A DNA stretch of 64,000 nucleotides from Candidatus Desulfofervidus auxilii (GTDB lineage: Bacteria; Desulfobacterota; Desulfofervidia; Desulfofervidales; Desulfofervidaceae), in NCBI RefSeq assembly GCF_001577525.1, contig NZ_CP013015.1, positions 1,681,667 to 1,745,666 on the forward strand. Reading direction: 5' to 3'. Shown piece by piece: positions 35,552-43,886 of the stretch (the stretch's first letter is position 1; the number at the start of each line of letters is the position of its first letter). The notes under the pieces are model-generated. The model searched no databases. It saw nothing but the letters and a program-made list of their open reading frames with translations, and was not told the origin of the DNA. Both the position numbers and the translations under genes were made by a program.

Positions 35552-36811
35552 CTATGCCGGATATTGTCCGGTTTTTGAATATGTTTTTTCACCATTTTCC
35601 CAGATTATAATTGAATATGTGGCCACACCATCTGAATAACTGGTGATTTCAATCTTGAATGTGATATCCTTTTCTATATAAGTAAAATTACCTAAAATGA
35701 TGCCACCTGTGGGAATTCCTTGTTCATCGTAACAAAGATCCGCTACCTCATAAGATAAGGTAAAATCTGCATCAGCGTACGTTCCGCTGCCATTTACATA
35801 CTGGCCATCATAAGTAAAGTCATTATTCCAATCACATCTAACTGTTTGACCATTATAATATCCTGTATATTCCCCAAAATCATAAGAATATGTGTATTTT
35901 CCAGTGGTTTCGTTATATGTTATCAGACATGAGCCAGATATTGGTTGTCCACAAACATAAAAACTGTCGCCATAATCTATGGATATAGTATAATCAGCTC
36001 CCTCATAAGACACTGTCATAGTGACTAGGCCAGTAATGTCACAACTGCCACCATAATAGCTACATGTCAGGTCGTAATTGTAGTGCAAAACATAGGTACT
36101 ACCAGAAAAATCGTATGTAAAGTGTATTGATCCATCCAATCCGTAGCATTCATCATAGTAAATAGTTCCTGATCTATCCTCAATTTCAACCCTAACACAT
36201 CCATAGGTGTAAGTGTAATTAGCGAATTTGGAAGACATTTTGCTTGTTGTGCCTATCATCGGCGAAAAAGGTAAAAAAGACATAGTCTCCGAAGCTTTTA
36301 GATTTTTATATGTAGTGTCAAACAATGCCTTAGCCATTCTCTCCACACTATTCATATATCCAGACGCCTCACCACTTACAATATTGGCCACTACACTATC
36401 AACATACAGGCTATCCCATGTGACATCGCCATCCATATTAGTATCAACACCAAAGTAAATTGTATATCTGCCTGCTGGAAACCCTGAAACAGGCATGTTT
36501 AATACTTCAAACGGGGCTAGATGAAAAAGTGGACCTTGGTGTGCTGGTGCCCAATCAGTTGTCCAGCCATAAAATGTAAAAAAATAAAGCCCAAATGGGG
36601 TATCTGCTGCCAGCCACCAGTCGGCATTATCTGTTATCTGATTGTTATTTAATGACACGGTAATAGTTAAGGCATCTGATTGGTTCAGTGTAGTTGGTTC
36701 ATCTAAACCATTTACTTTGATGTCAGAGATGGGGGTTTGAGGAAAAACAATATTCTGCCATCCCAATAGTCCAAAAAATATAATTGAAATTATAATTATA
36801 TGCCGACTCAT
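35552..36811 (-). CDS. Secreted beta-rich protein of unknown function
   Basis: 419 residues, not recognised. A signal peptide (MSRHIIIISIIFFGLLGW...) is followed by an Ig-like region (~25-150: VNGLDEPTTLNQSDALTITV, PVSGFPAGRYTIYFGVDTN) of a type often seen at the start of bacterial surface proteins, then a long Tyr-, Thr-, Gly- and Asp-rich beta segment with repeated strand patterns such as YTYSYDFGEYTGYYNG. Cys pairs (CSYYGGSC) suggest disulfides. There is no anchor. It is probably exported or surface-located. Composition differs from the neighbouring housekeeping genes, and the decayed gene pair lies upstream of it. Confidence 0.6.
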   Translation of the reverse strand: MSRHIIIISIIFFGLLGWQNIVFPQTPISDIKVNGLDEPTTLNQSDALTITVSLNNNQITDNADWWLAADTPFGLYFFTFYGWTTDWAPAHQGPLFHLAPFEVLNMPVSGFPAGRYTIYFGVDTNMDGDVTWDSLYVDSVVANIVSGEASGYMNSVERMAKALFDTTYKNLKASETMSFLPFSPMIGTTSKMSSKFANYTYTYGCVRVEIEDRSGTIYYDECYGLDGSIHFTYDFSGSTYVLHYNYDLTCSYYGGSCDITGLVTMTVSYEGADYTISIDYGDSFYVCGQPISGSCLITYNETTGKYTYSYDFGEYTGYYNGQTVRCDWNNDFTYDGQYVNGSGTYADADFTLSYEVADLCYDEQGIPTGGIILGNFTYIEKDITFKIEITSYSDGVATYSIIIWENGEKTYSKTGQYPA

Positions 36812-36871
36812 TGCTTTTCCTTCCTTAATAGTTTTTTATAGACATGCATGTATCATATTGTTAGCCTTATG

Positions 36872-37333
36872 TCAAAGAATAGTAGGAGGTAGGGACTGGC
36901 TAACAATTATTGTAGCTACTTCATTTTTACGCCCAAAATATCCTTGGTCAACATAACTTACTATTCCTTGTCCCCACAGTTTATCAAGTAAATCGTCAAA
37001 ATCCATATCTTCTTCAGATTCTTGAGATATAGTTATTCCAAGCTCATTACTAAAAAAGTTACACAAGGTATCTATGTTATAACCATAATTATTCCTGATT
37101 TTTCTTAATGTCTGAGCTAACCCTGGGGCTACTTTTATTAAAGGTTTTTCAGATAAAAATCTTTTGATTTCTCTTTTTGCGTGCCTGACTTGCTCAAAAA
37201 AATTGCAGAATTCATCCTACTTGTATTTTTCCTTAATAGCCTGCTTAAATTTTTCTAGAAGCTCAGCATCTAATTTTTCAAAATTTTGGATCATTTTTCT
37301 TAATCGCCAAAATTCTTGGTTCTTGCTTACCAT
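36872..37333 (-). pseudogene. Unknown gene interrupted by an in-frame TAG
   Basis: From ATG 37333 the frame reads 38 residues (MVSKNQEFWRLRKM...) to TAG at 37217-37219. It then continues open in the same frame for 115 more residues to TGA at 36872, including RFLSEKPLIKVAPGLAQTLR, NNYGYNIDTLCNFF and DDLLDKLWGQGIVSYV. Composition stays protein-like across the stop, so this is most simply one helical protein broken by a nonsense change. The product is not recognised. It starts 14 nt after the also-broken nuclease-like gene. Confidence 0.55.
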
Positions 37334-37346
37334 TATTTGTTTCTTT

Positions 37347-37981
37347 TTACAGTTTAATTGTAGGCCTTAGCTGATATGAAAAATAGAGCTTAAGCCCCTT
37401 TTCTTTTATATATCTTCTTACCTGAGGAGATGTTTGATATGTAACTGTTATAAGAACCCTTTCACCAGGAAAAAGGTGCTCTATGCGAGAGACCCTTTTA
37501 AGAAAGCTATTTATATCCCTCTTTTTTAGCTGAGACTTACAATCACCAAGTATCCATATAGGATTCCATCCCTTTTTCCTTTTCCAATTATGTTTATTTC
37601 TTCATATCTGTTAGGTGAAATCTCAACATATTCCCTCTTTAGTTCCTCAACCTCTATTCCAAAGTCCCTCTTTAGAAGATAGGGAAGCCCTTCATATGCT
37701 CTGTCTTCAAGTACATATCCAACAGTATGGGATAGGGCTCCAAGCTCCTGCCTTGTCTTTCTGTGTTCTATTATAAGTTTTCTTAGCTCCTCTTCTGTTC
37801 TCTTCTGTGCCTGTGCAAGCTCAGAAACTATACCTTTAAGCTCATTAAACTCTGTCTTTGTAACAGTTTCTTCCCACTGCTTCCTCTGCCTTTCTATCTC
37901 TGCCAAAATCTCAATGAGGACTTCTTTTATAGTAGGTTCTACCTTTTCTAAAAGTCTTATTATTTTGACATTATATGGCAT
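37347..37981 (-). pseudogene. DUF3782-like PD-(D/E)XK nuclease-family gene, frameshifted
   Basis: The 5' part (MPYNVKIIRLLEKVEPTIKE... to GKGKRDG, about 140 residues) has a coiled-coil region with RTEEELRKLIIEHRKTRQEL and GYVLEDRAYEGLP, typical of DUF3782-type restriction-like proteins. It then runs into a stop. The expected C-terminal half is in the next frame: WILGDCKSQLKKRD, FLKRVSRI, FPGERVLITVTYQTSPQV and KGLKLYFSYQ, ending at 37347. One missing base near 37560, beside A and G runs, explains the break. The D-x-K of GDCKSQ would be the catalytic pair. Confidence 0.75.
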
Positions 37982-38034
37982 CTCTTATTGAAATTAGCAT
38001 GAAAGATAATTTTTTGCAATTATCAAGAACAAAG

Positions 38035-38108
38035 TCGGGACGACAGGATTTGAACCTGCGACCCCAGCGTCCCGAACGCTGTGCTCTTCCAAGCTGAGCT
38101 ACGTCCCG
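38035..38108 (-). tRNA. tRNA-Pro (anticodon CGG)
   Basis: Reading the minus strand: acceptor CGGGACG/CGTCCCG, D-arm GCTC/GAGC, anticodon stem CAGCG/CGCTG with loop TTCGGGA, TpsiC loop TTCAAAT, discriminator A. CCA is not encoded (the next bases are CTT), unlike the tRNA-Gln in this window. Confidence 0.95.
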
Positions 38109-38159
38109 TATCTTTAGATTACAGGATTTTATACCCTTTGGCAACTCAGGCCCCATACT

Positions 38160-38504
38160 GGCTAGGACTTCGTCAAAGTAATTTTAACGGATATCCAAAT
38201 GTTAAGCGCAATGGCTCAATGCAGAATGCAAATTGAAAAATGCAAAATCGCCTTCTGTTAAATTGGAACGTTAGCACGTTTACACGTCAGAACATTGGAA
38301 ATGGGAATTTCTGTTTTCCGTTTTCTATTTTCTTAACTGTATTTTGTAGGTTTGACCCTAATTCCACTACATTTGACTATTTCATTCCCTCACTATTTCA
38401 CTACTCACTGATTTAATGTTTTGGCATTTTGGCATTTGGATTTTGAAATTTGGATTTTTTATTTTATTAAATTACTTATGGCCTGACTTTGACGTAGCCT
38501 TGCC
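38160..38504. mobile_element. Possible MITE-like element with imperfect inverted ends
   Basis: A gene-free stretch bounded by ggctaggacttcgtcaaagt (38160-38179) and, inverted at 38484-38504, ggcaaggctacgtcaaagtc. The ends match at about 17 of 21 positions with cgtcaaagt identical. No coding capacity. Target duplication is not evident. The core also recurs at 58107-58122. Confidence 0.35.
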
Positions 38505-38528
38505 ATTAATGATTGACAATCTCCTTTC

Positions 38529-38569
38529 TTCTATGGTAATAAAATGAATTGATGAAATATACCATAGAA
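38529..38569 (+). promoter_or_regulatory. 10-bp inverted repeat in the pyrB leader
   Basis: ttctatggta (38529-38538) pairs perfectly with taccatagaa (38560-38569) across a 21-nt loop. It lies just after TTGACA, so it could be an operator over the promoter or the first hairpin of the pyrB leader RNA. Confidence 0.5.
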
Positions 38570-38587
38570 AAAAATGATTTTAACTTA

Positions 38588-38620
38588 AACCTCCTCACCT
38601 GAAGGTAAGGAGGTTTTTTT
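38588..38620 (+). promoter_or_regulatory. Attenuator-like hairpin sequestering a Shine-Dalgarno, pyrB leader
   Basis: aacctcctcacct (38588-38600) pairs with ggtaaggaggtt (38604-38615), 8 bp plus a mismatch plus 3-4 bp, followed by seven T's. It is an intrinsic terminator in form. Its right arm contains aaggagg (38607-38613), the only good ribosome site for what follows, so folding would block both transcription and translation. Confidence 0.7.
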
Positions 38621-38635
38621 ATGGATAAAAAATGA
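38621..38635 (+). CDS. Four-codon minicistron overlapping the pyrB start
   Basis: ATG GAT AAA AAA TGA. The aaggagg at 38607-38613 is 7 nt before this ATG, ideal spacing, whereas it is 18 nt before the pyrB ATG. The TGA overlaps the pyrB ATG (ATGA), so a ribosome ending here could restart on pyrB. The two frames differ, so this is not an extension of pyrB. Whether it is translated is inferred. Confidence 0.45.
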   Translation: MDKK

Positions 38636-39558
38636 GAATATTCAGCAAGCACCACTTATTAGGTATCGAGGAACTCTCTCAGAAGGAAATAGAATTTATT
38701 TTGCATACTGCAGAGGCAATGAAAGAAATTTCCTTTAGAGATATTAAAAAAGTACCTACATTGCGGGGAAAAACTATAATTACCTTTTTTTATGAACCTA
38801 GCACTCGCACCAGAACTTCCTTTGAAATCGCAGCTAAAAGACTTAGTGCTGATACTATTAATATCTCTGCTAGCACTAGCAGTTTAGTTAAAGGAGAGAG
38901 TTTATTAGACACCGCTAAAAATTTACAGGCTATGCAACCAGATGTTCTTATCATTCGCCACCCCCAAGCCGGTGCTCCCCATTTTTTGGCTAAGCACATA
39001 GATGCTGCTGTAATCAATGCTGGTGATGGAATGCATGAACATCCTACTCAAGCCTTATTAGATGCCATGAGTATTATTGAAAAAAAGGGGAAAATTAAAG
39101 GATTAAATATTGCTATTATAGGAGACATTGCCCATAGCCGAGTAGCCCGCTCAGATATTCTTCTTTTCACCAAATTAGGGGCAAAGGTGACAGTTTCAGG
39201 TCCTTTAACTCTTATCCCCCCGTATATTGAGGCTACAGGAGCAAATTATTGTTTTCCTATAGAAAGTGCTTTAGAGAATGCAGATGTGGTCATTGCTTTG
39301 CGGGTGCAGCAAGAACGTTTAAAACAAACATATTTTCCAGATATAAGAGAATATGCCATTCGATTTGGTTTAAATAAAAAACGACTTTCTTTAACCAAAA
39401 AAGATGCCATTGTTATGCACCCAGGTCCTGTAAACTGGGGTGTAGAATTAGACCCTGAGATTATGGATATGCCTCAAACAATCATTCTGGATCAGGTAAC
39501 TAATGGTGTAGCTGTCCGCATGGCCATATTATACTTAGTAACAGGAGAAAAACACTAA
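38632..39558 (+). CDS. pyrB: Aspartate carbamoyltransferase catalytic subunit
   Basis: 308 residues. It makes carbamoyl-aspartate in pyrimidine synthesis. Carbamoyl-phosphate binding motif [13 protein letters not shown] (~residues 51-63), [20 protein letters not shown] and the late [12 protein letters not shown] are all present. ATG 38632 gives the family-typical opening ([13 protein letters not shown]). No pyrI or pyrR gene is adjacent. Expression probably depends on the leader hairpin and minicistron. pyrC follows by 10 nt. Confidence 0.95.
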   Translation: MRIFSKHHLLGIEELSQKEIEFILHTAEAMKEISFRDIKKVPTLRGKTIITFFYEPSTRTRTSFEIAAKRLSADTINISASTSSLVKGESLLDTAKNLQAMQPDVLIIRHPQAGAPHFLAKHIDAAVINAGDGMHEHPTQALLDAMSIIEKKGKIKGLNIAIIGDIAHSRVARSDILLFTKLGAKVTVSGPLTLIPPYIEATGANYCFPIESALENADVVIALRVQQERLKQTYFPDIREYAIRFGLNKKRLSLTKKDAIVMHPGPVNWGVELDPEIMDMPQTIILDQVTNGVAVRMAILYLVTGEKH

Positions 39559-39568
39559 GGGGCTTAAC

Positions 39569-40858
39569 ATGAGGTTGGTTATTAAGTCGGGTTATGTCAT
39601 AGACCCTAGTCAATCACTAGATGGAATATTTGATGTTTTAGTAGAAGACGGCATAATTAAAGCTATAGATACTAATATTGATATACAAGGAGCAGAAGTT
39701 ATTCATGCTCAAGGGAAAATTGTAACTCCTGGACTAATAGATGTCCATGTGCATTTAAGAGAACCTGGTTTTGAATACAAAGAAACCATCCATACCGGAG
39801 CAAAGGCTGCTGTAGCTGGTGGTTTTACTGCGGTATGTTGTATGGCCAATACCAATCCTGTCAATGATAATCAAGAGGTAACCCGCTATATTTTAAAAAG
39901 AGCAACTGAGTGTGGCTTAGCACGGGTTTATCCCATTGGTGCTGTGAGTAAACAACTAAAAGGAGAGGAATTGGCCTGTATTGGAGAATTAAAAGAGGCT
40001 GGGGTAGTGGCCCTTTCTGATGATGGGAATCCTATTGTAAATAGCGGTTTTTTAAGGCGAGCTTTAGAATATGCTAAATATTTTAATTTGCCTATTATTT
40101 CTCATGCCGAAGACAGGTCCCTCGCTCCTGCTGGAGTAATGAATGAAGGCAAGATATCTACCTTGTTAGGCCTACCAGGCATCCCTGCTATTTCTGAAGA
40201 AATTATGGTTTTTAGAGATATCAAATTGGCTGAATTAACCAACTGGCATATTCATATTGCCCATGTGAGCACTGCAGGGAGTATAGAGTTGATAAGAAGA
40301 GCAAAGGAGAAAAAAATTAAGGTCACTGCCGAAACCTGTCCCCACTATTTCACTCTGACGGAAGAGGCAGCAAAAGAGTTTAATCCTAATACTAAAGTCA
40401 GTCCTCCTCTACGCACTGCCACCGATGTAGAAGCCATTAAACAGGCCTTAAAAGAAGGTATTATTGATATTATTGCTACTGACCATGCCCCTCACCAATT
40501 TTTAGAAAAAGAAGTGCCTTTTGAACAAGCACCTAGTGGAATTATAGGTCTGGAATCAGCCTTGCCCATTTCTCTCAAATTGGTAGAAGAAGGAGTACTC
40601 ACTTGGCCTCAACTAATTACTAAAATGAGTTATGCACCGGCTAAAGTGTTTAATTTACCAGGAGGTAGCCTCAAACCAGGGAATTTAGCAGATATTACTA
40701 TTATTGACCCTAATTTTTCTTATAAAATTGATGTAAACCAGTTCTATTCCAAGGGCCGTAATTGTCCTTTTCACGGTTGGGAAGTAAAAGGGAAGGCGAT
40801 AATGACCCTAATTGGTGGGAACATAGTTTATCGAATCTCAGAAAAGCAACAAAAATAG
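39569..40858 (+). CDS. pyrC: Dihydroorotase, class I
   Basis: 429 residues, amidohydrolase fold. Metal ligands: HVHLREPG (~residues 61-68), His in ISHAEDRSL and IHIAHVSTAGS, and the Asp in ATDHAPH. It closes carbamoyl-aspartate to dihydroorotate, the step after pyrB, with which it is cotranscribed. The subsite MANTNPVNDN is typical. It is full length. Confidence 0.95.
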   Translation: MRLVIKSGYVIDPSQSLDGIFDVLVEDGIIKAIDTNIDIQGAEVIHAQGKIVTPGLIDVHVHLREPGFEYKETIHTGAKAAVAGGFTAVCCMANTNPVNDNQEVTRYILKRATECGLARVYPIGAVSKQLKGEELACIGELKEAGVVALSDDGNPIVNSGFLRRALEYAKYFNLPIISHAEDRSLAPAGVMNEGKISTLLGLPGIPAISEEIMVFRDIKLAELTNWHIHIAHVSTAGSIELIRRAKEKKIKVTAETCPHYFTLTEEAAKEFNPNTKVSPPLRTATDVEAIKQALKEGIIDIIATDHAPHQFLEKEVPFEQAPSGIIGLESALPISLKLVEEGVLTWPQLITKMSYAPAKVFNLPGGSLKPGNLADITIIDPNFSYKIDVNQFYSKGRNCPFHGWEVKGKAIMTLIGGNIVYRISEKQQK

Positions 40859-40867
40859 AGCAAAGTT

Positions 40868-41473
40868 ATGTTCTTCCCTAAAGGGAACGATATATGGGTA
40901 AATCTCAGGACTTTATTTATAGATATGGATAGATTTTTGATCTTTCTTAAAAAAGAAGGGTTTACTGGTTATGTCCATTTTATTTTTTCGGATAGGCAAA
41001 GCATGATTTTCTTTCAAGAAGGAGATGTAATTAATGGAATAGAAGAAATAGAGGAAGAAAGAAAAAGTGGACCAGGGACGGTAAAAGAGATTTTAGAGCA
41101 AGCGCGGAGAGAAAAAAATGGGAAAATTACAGTTTCTAAGTTATCTTTAGATTTGGTTCTCACACTCTCAGAAATATTTTGCTTCCCCGTTAAGCTTGTC
41201 TATAAAAGTATCTCTTCTGAGTTCTCTCACTTAGGCCTTTTTATAGCCAAATTAAAAAACGAGGCTTTTACAGGTTATATAGAAGTTCGCTTTCCTGATG
41301 AAAAACAGGGAATAATTTCTTTAGACAGAGGCAAAATTAAAAATATTCTTATTCAAGAAAGCCAATTTAGGATAAAAAAAGAAAGGCAAACCTATTTAAA
41401 ACTTGCTAATTTGAAAATTGTAGAAGAAGCACAAAGGAAAGGGGCCATTTTTGATGTTTTTTCTGCGTACTAA
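40868..41473 (+). CDS. Duplicated PATAN/DUF4388-like domain protein
   Basis: 201 residues. Two similar halves are visible: FLIFLKKEGFTGYVHFIF with FFQEGDVINGI near the start, and LFIAKLKNEAFTGYIEVRF with SLDRGKIKNIL in the second part. This F-TGY-x-G-x-I pattern resembles DUF4388/PATAN domains linked to two-component and gliding-motility regulation. No enzyme motif. It follows pyrC by 9 nt but is unlikely to act in pyrimidine synthesis. A larger protein of related type is encoded convergently at 41808-43160. Confidence 0.5.
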   Translation: MFFPKGNDIWVNLRTLFIDMDRFLIFLKKEGFTGYVHFIFSDRQSMIFFQEGDVINGIEEIEEERKSGPGTVKEILEQARREKNGKITVSKLSLDLVLTLSEIFCFPVKLVYKSISSEFSHLGLFIAKLKNEAFTGYIEVRFPDEKQGIISLDRGKIKNILIQESQFRIKKERQTYLKLANLKIVEEAQRKGAIFDVFSAY

Positions 41474-41490
41474 ACTACTATTAAAACAAA

Positions 41491-41787
41491 TCATCTTACA
41501 AAGAATTTCAAGCCACCTATCGCCAGACAAGTCAAAGCAATGATTTTAAAGATTACATGGATTGTATAACTGATGACAAAACCATAATTGGGAATAAGAA
41601 AAAGAGCAATATCAGCCACTAAAAGAAAACCAGTGGTTGCTATAATAAAATTAATAACTTTTTCAACTACTCCACCTTTGTATTTTCGCCTTGCATAAAA
41701 AAACACAATAAGAATAAACACATATACTACTATCGCCAGGAAACTTAACAATACTATTTGAGTAATGTCAAAAGTAGGTTTTGTCAT
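41491..41787 (-). CDS. Small three-span membrane protein
   Basis: 98 residues with three hydrophobic segments (~9-32, ~45-65, ~70-95). A polar RRKYKGG stretch after the first segment should face the cytoplasm. Not recognised. It lies 20 nt downstream of the DUF4388-like gene on the same strand and is probably cotranscribed with it. Confidence 0.6.
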   Translation of the reverse strand: MTKPTFDITQIVLLSFLAIVVYVFILIVFFYARRKYKGGVVEKVINFIIATTGFLLVADIALFLIPNYGFVISYTIHVIFKIIALTCLAIGGLKFFVR

Positions 41788-41807
41788 TAGATTCCTCCAA
41801 TTACTCC

Positions 41808-43160
41808 TTAATATTTTTTGACTATTTCATCTAAAATTCTCAACAAACGTTCTTTTAAAGAAATATCTATATCAAATCTCTCAATATTTTTTCTCATTTT
41901 TTCAATTTCACTAATAGTTTCTTTAGCCAACCCTAAACCTAAAAATTTCTTTAATTCATCTAGAATATTGATGTAAAGGTCATGAAAGGCATCAATGAAT
42001 ATAAACCTATGTTGAGGAGAAGGAAAATAAAAAGCTATATTTTTCCGAACTGCGTTTATGTCCAGTTTATCTGGATCTTCCAAAGAAACATCTACAAATA
42101 TTTTCCGATATTCTGATTTCAAACCCTGCCGTGCTTTCCCAATGATTTCCTTACCTTTTAATCCTATTTCATAAAAGAGATTACTCACAATAAGGTTAAA
42201 AATATCCACTAATGTATTTAAGGTAGTAGATATATCCATAAATTCTTTATCTTGATATTCACCTACTTCTTTGGTTTTCCTTATCAGCCCCATAGAGCTA
42301 AGGCGATAGAGGGCATTGATCACAGATACTTCATCGCAACCACTAAAATTTATAAGTTGATCTATATTTCGCACACCATCTATTAGAGAAAAAATGAATT
42401 GTTCATTTGCATCAAGTTTTTTTAAAATCTCTTCTCTTTCTTTTTCGACATAAGGAGAAAGGCGAAAAATAACTTTATTATTAGGAATTTGTTTTCTAAA
42501 ACGGGTGAAATTAAAGCCCCTTTGAGCTGCCGTTAATGCAATTTTAATCGGTGTATAATTGGTAATTATCTCTTCATTTATGGGAGTTTCAAAAAAATAA
42601 AACTGCCCTTTTTGCCAGAAGAAAATATCACTTACAATTTCTTCAATTTGAAGGGTGAGAAGTTCTCGCAATGTTTTTGCAGAAAGAAACCCTTTTTTTA
42701 CTAAAAATTTACCTAATCTTTCCCCAGTTTGTTTTGCTTCTATAACTAACTGCTCCAATATTTCGGGAGTGATATTGCTCCTCTTCACTATAAAATTACC
42801 TATTCTCTCTTCTCTCCTGGTAGTAGCTGCAGAAATAAGTAACCCGCCTTTAAACATAAGTTTCTTAGATATTTCTTTGGTCTTTACTACAGCTATACCT
42901 GTGGCCATATTGCTATAAATAGCATACAGAAAAAATAAAAAAGGTATTTCTTTGAACACACTTCCACAAAATATTCGTCCCTCTGTTTTTTCCAAATTTA
43001 TAGGTTCTGTAAAATGAAGTTTATTGGCTACATTCCATTCTTCAATAGCTCTTTCAAAATGGCGTCTTTGATAATATTCAGTTCCTTTTAGAAGATGTTT
43101 AAAAAAATCATTAGAAGGAAAATCTTTCTTTCTTAAGACTTGGATTTTCCACATATTCAT
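41808..43160 (-). CDS. TPR plus DUF4388/PATAN-like protein
   Basis: 450 residues. The start holds a TPR-like segment (LLKGTEYYQRRHFERAIEEW). The middle (~100-210) reads MFKGGLLISAATTRREERIG, LGKFLVKKGFLS and DIFFWQKGQFYFFE, the pattern of DUF4388 domains. A winged-helix-like portion (SLIDGVRNIDQLI, ALYRLSSMGLI) and a helical C-terminus follow. Such proteins act in Myxococcus- and Geobacter-type signalling, but the role here is unknown. Confidence 0.55.
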   Translation of the reverse strand: MNMWKIQVLRKKDFPSNDFFKHLLKGTEYYQRRHFERAIEEWNVANKLHFTEPINLEKTEGRIFCGSVFKEIPFLFFLYAIYSNMATGIAVVKTKEISKKLMFKGGLLISAATTRREERIGNFIVKRSNITPEILEQLVIEAKQTGERLGKFLVKKGFLSAKTLRELLTLQIEEIVSDIFFWQKGQFYFFETPINEEIITNYTPIKIALTAAQRGFNFTRFRKQIPNNKVIFRLSPYVEKEREEILKKLDANEQFIFSLIDGVRNIDQLINFSGCDEVSVINALYRLSSMGLIRKTKEVGEYQDKEFMDISTTLNTLVDIFNLIVSNLFYEIGLKGKEIIGKARQGLKSEYRKIFVDVSLEDPDKLDINAVRKNIAFYFPSPQHRFIFIDAFHDLYINILDELKKFLGLGLAKETISEIEKMRKNIERFDIDISLKERLLRILDEIVKKY

Positions 43161-43292
43161 TATTGAATTTACTACCAGTTTTTCAAATAAATGTCAAAAT
43201 ATTTTGGGATTTTTTAGATCAGGCTCAAATAGGGGTAATTTTGATGATAATGAAGGTTATGTTGACTTTTTGGTAAAGAAAGGTTAATTAAA

Positions 43293-43308
43293 TCAATCGT
43301 TTGATTGA
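43293..43308. promoter_or_regulatory. Palindromic operator for the TetR-family repressor
   Basis: tcaatc-gttt-gattga, a perfect 16-nt dyad 14 nt before the tetR-type ATG and just after a TTGACT at 43262. Position and symmetry fit autorepression by the adjacent regulator. Confidence 0.65.
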
Positions 43309-43322
43309 ACTTATAAGTAAAG

Positions 43323-43886
43323 ATGAAAAATAAAAATACTAAAGCCAAGATACTAAATGCCTCTATAAAACTCTTTGCTCAATACGGCTACGATGGGGTG
43401 GGTATTAGGCGGATTGCTAAAGAAGCAGGGGTAAACAGTTCTATGATCAGCTACTATTTTGGGAATAAAGAAAATTTATATAAAACCGTGCTTTCTCTCT
43501 ATTTAGACGAGTTTAAAACAATTGTAATGCGTTTGCCTATAAAAAATGAAGAGCAATTCCTAAAAGAATTTATTAAACATCACATTCGTATTTTGAAAAA
43601 AAGAGGGAAATATATCGCCCTTATTATAGCTAGAGAATCTGTGGAAGATTTTGAAAGGTCTAAGGATTTTTTTAATGAGTTTTTAAAAGAGATAAAAAAT
43701 AAGATAGAGACTGTATTTAGGCAAGGTATAAAAAAGGGGTTTTTAAAAGATATAGACCCCGTGGTGTTAACCAGAATATTGATAGGGATCGATATAATAT
43801 TTGCGTTTAAAATAGAGAATTTAGATGAAAAAACTACCAGTCACTTAGCTTACCATATACTTATGGATGGAATTAAGAGAACATAA
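43323..43886 (+). CDS. TetR-family repressor of the efflux operon
   Basis: 187 residues. The N-terminal helix-turn-helix (KILNASIKLFAQYGYDGVGI, IAKEAGVNSSMISYYFGNKE, ~residues 8-55) is standard for TetR/AcrR. The C-terminal helical ligand domain resembles CecR/YbiH-type regulators. It overlaps the following HlyD-type gene (ATAATGG) and is the first gene of a three-gene operon, with a palindromic operator upstream. It probably senses the drug or metabolite exported by the EmrAB-like pump. Confidence 0.88.
   Translation: MKNKNTKAKILNASIKLFAQYGYDGVGIRRIAKEAGVNSSMISYYFGNKENLYKTVLSLYLDEFKTIVMRLPIKNEEQFLKEFIKHHIRILKKRGKYIALIIARESVEDFERSKDFFNEFLKEIKNKIETVFRQGIKKGFLKDIDPVVLTRILIGIDIIFAFKIENLDEKTTSHLAYHILMDGIKRT

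Larger units (their letters stand above)
38109..38631. other. Gene-free region between tRNA-Pro and pyrB
   Basis: Holds the MITE-like segment, a 21-nt sequence shared with 46934-46954 (at 38338-38358), a TTGACA at 38513-38518 with no good -10, an inverted repeat at 38529-38569 and the attenuator-like hairpin before pyrB. No gene longer than a few codons is supported. Confidence 0.5.

Noticed and set aside
37217-37219. Pyrrolysine or other recoding of the TAG
   Set aside because: TAG is used as an ordinary stop in degP and the small accessory gene here, and the gene next door is also broken; decay is simpler.
37540-37580. Programmed frameshift in the DUF3782-like gene
   Set aside because: No clear slippery site with a stimulatory structure is visible, the family does not need recoding, and the neighbour is also damaged.
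37971-38156. 61-residue minus-strand frame across tRNA-Pro
   Set aside because: Its sequence (LGRAQRSGRWGRRFKSCRP) is the translation of the tRNA itself.
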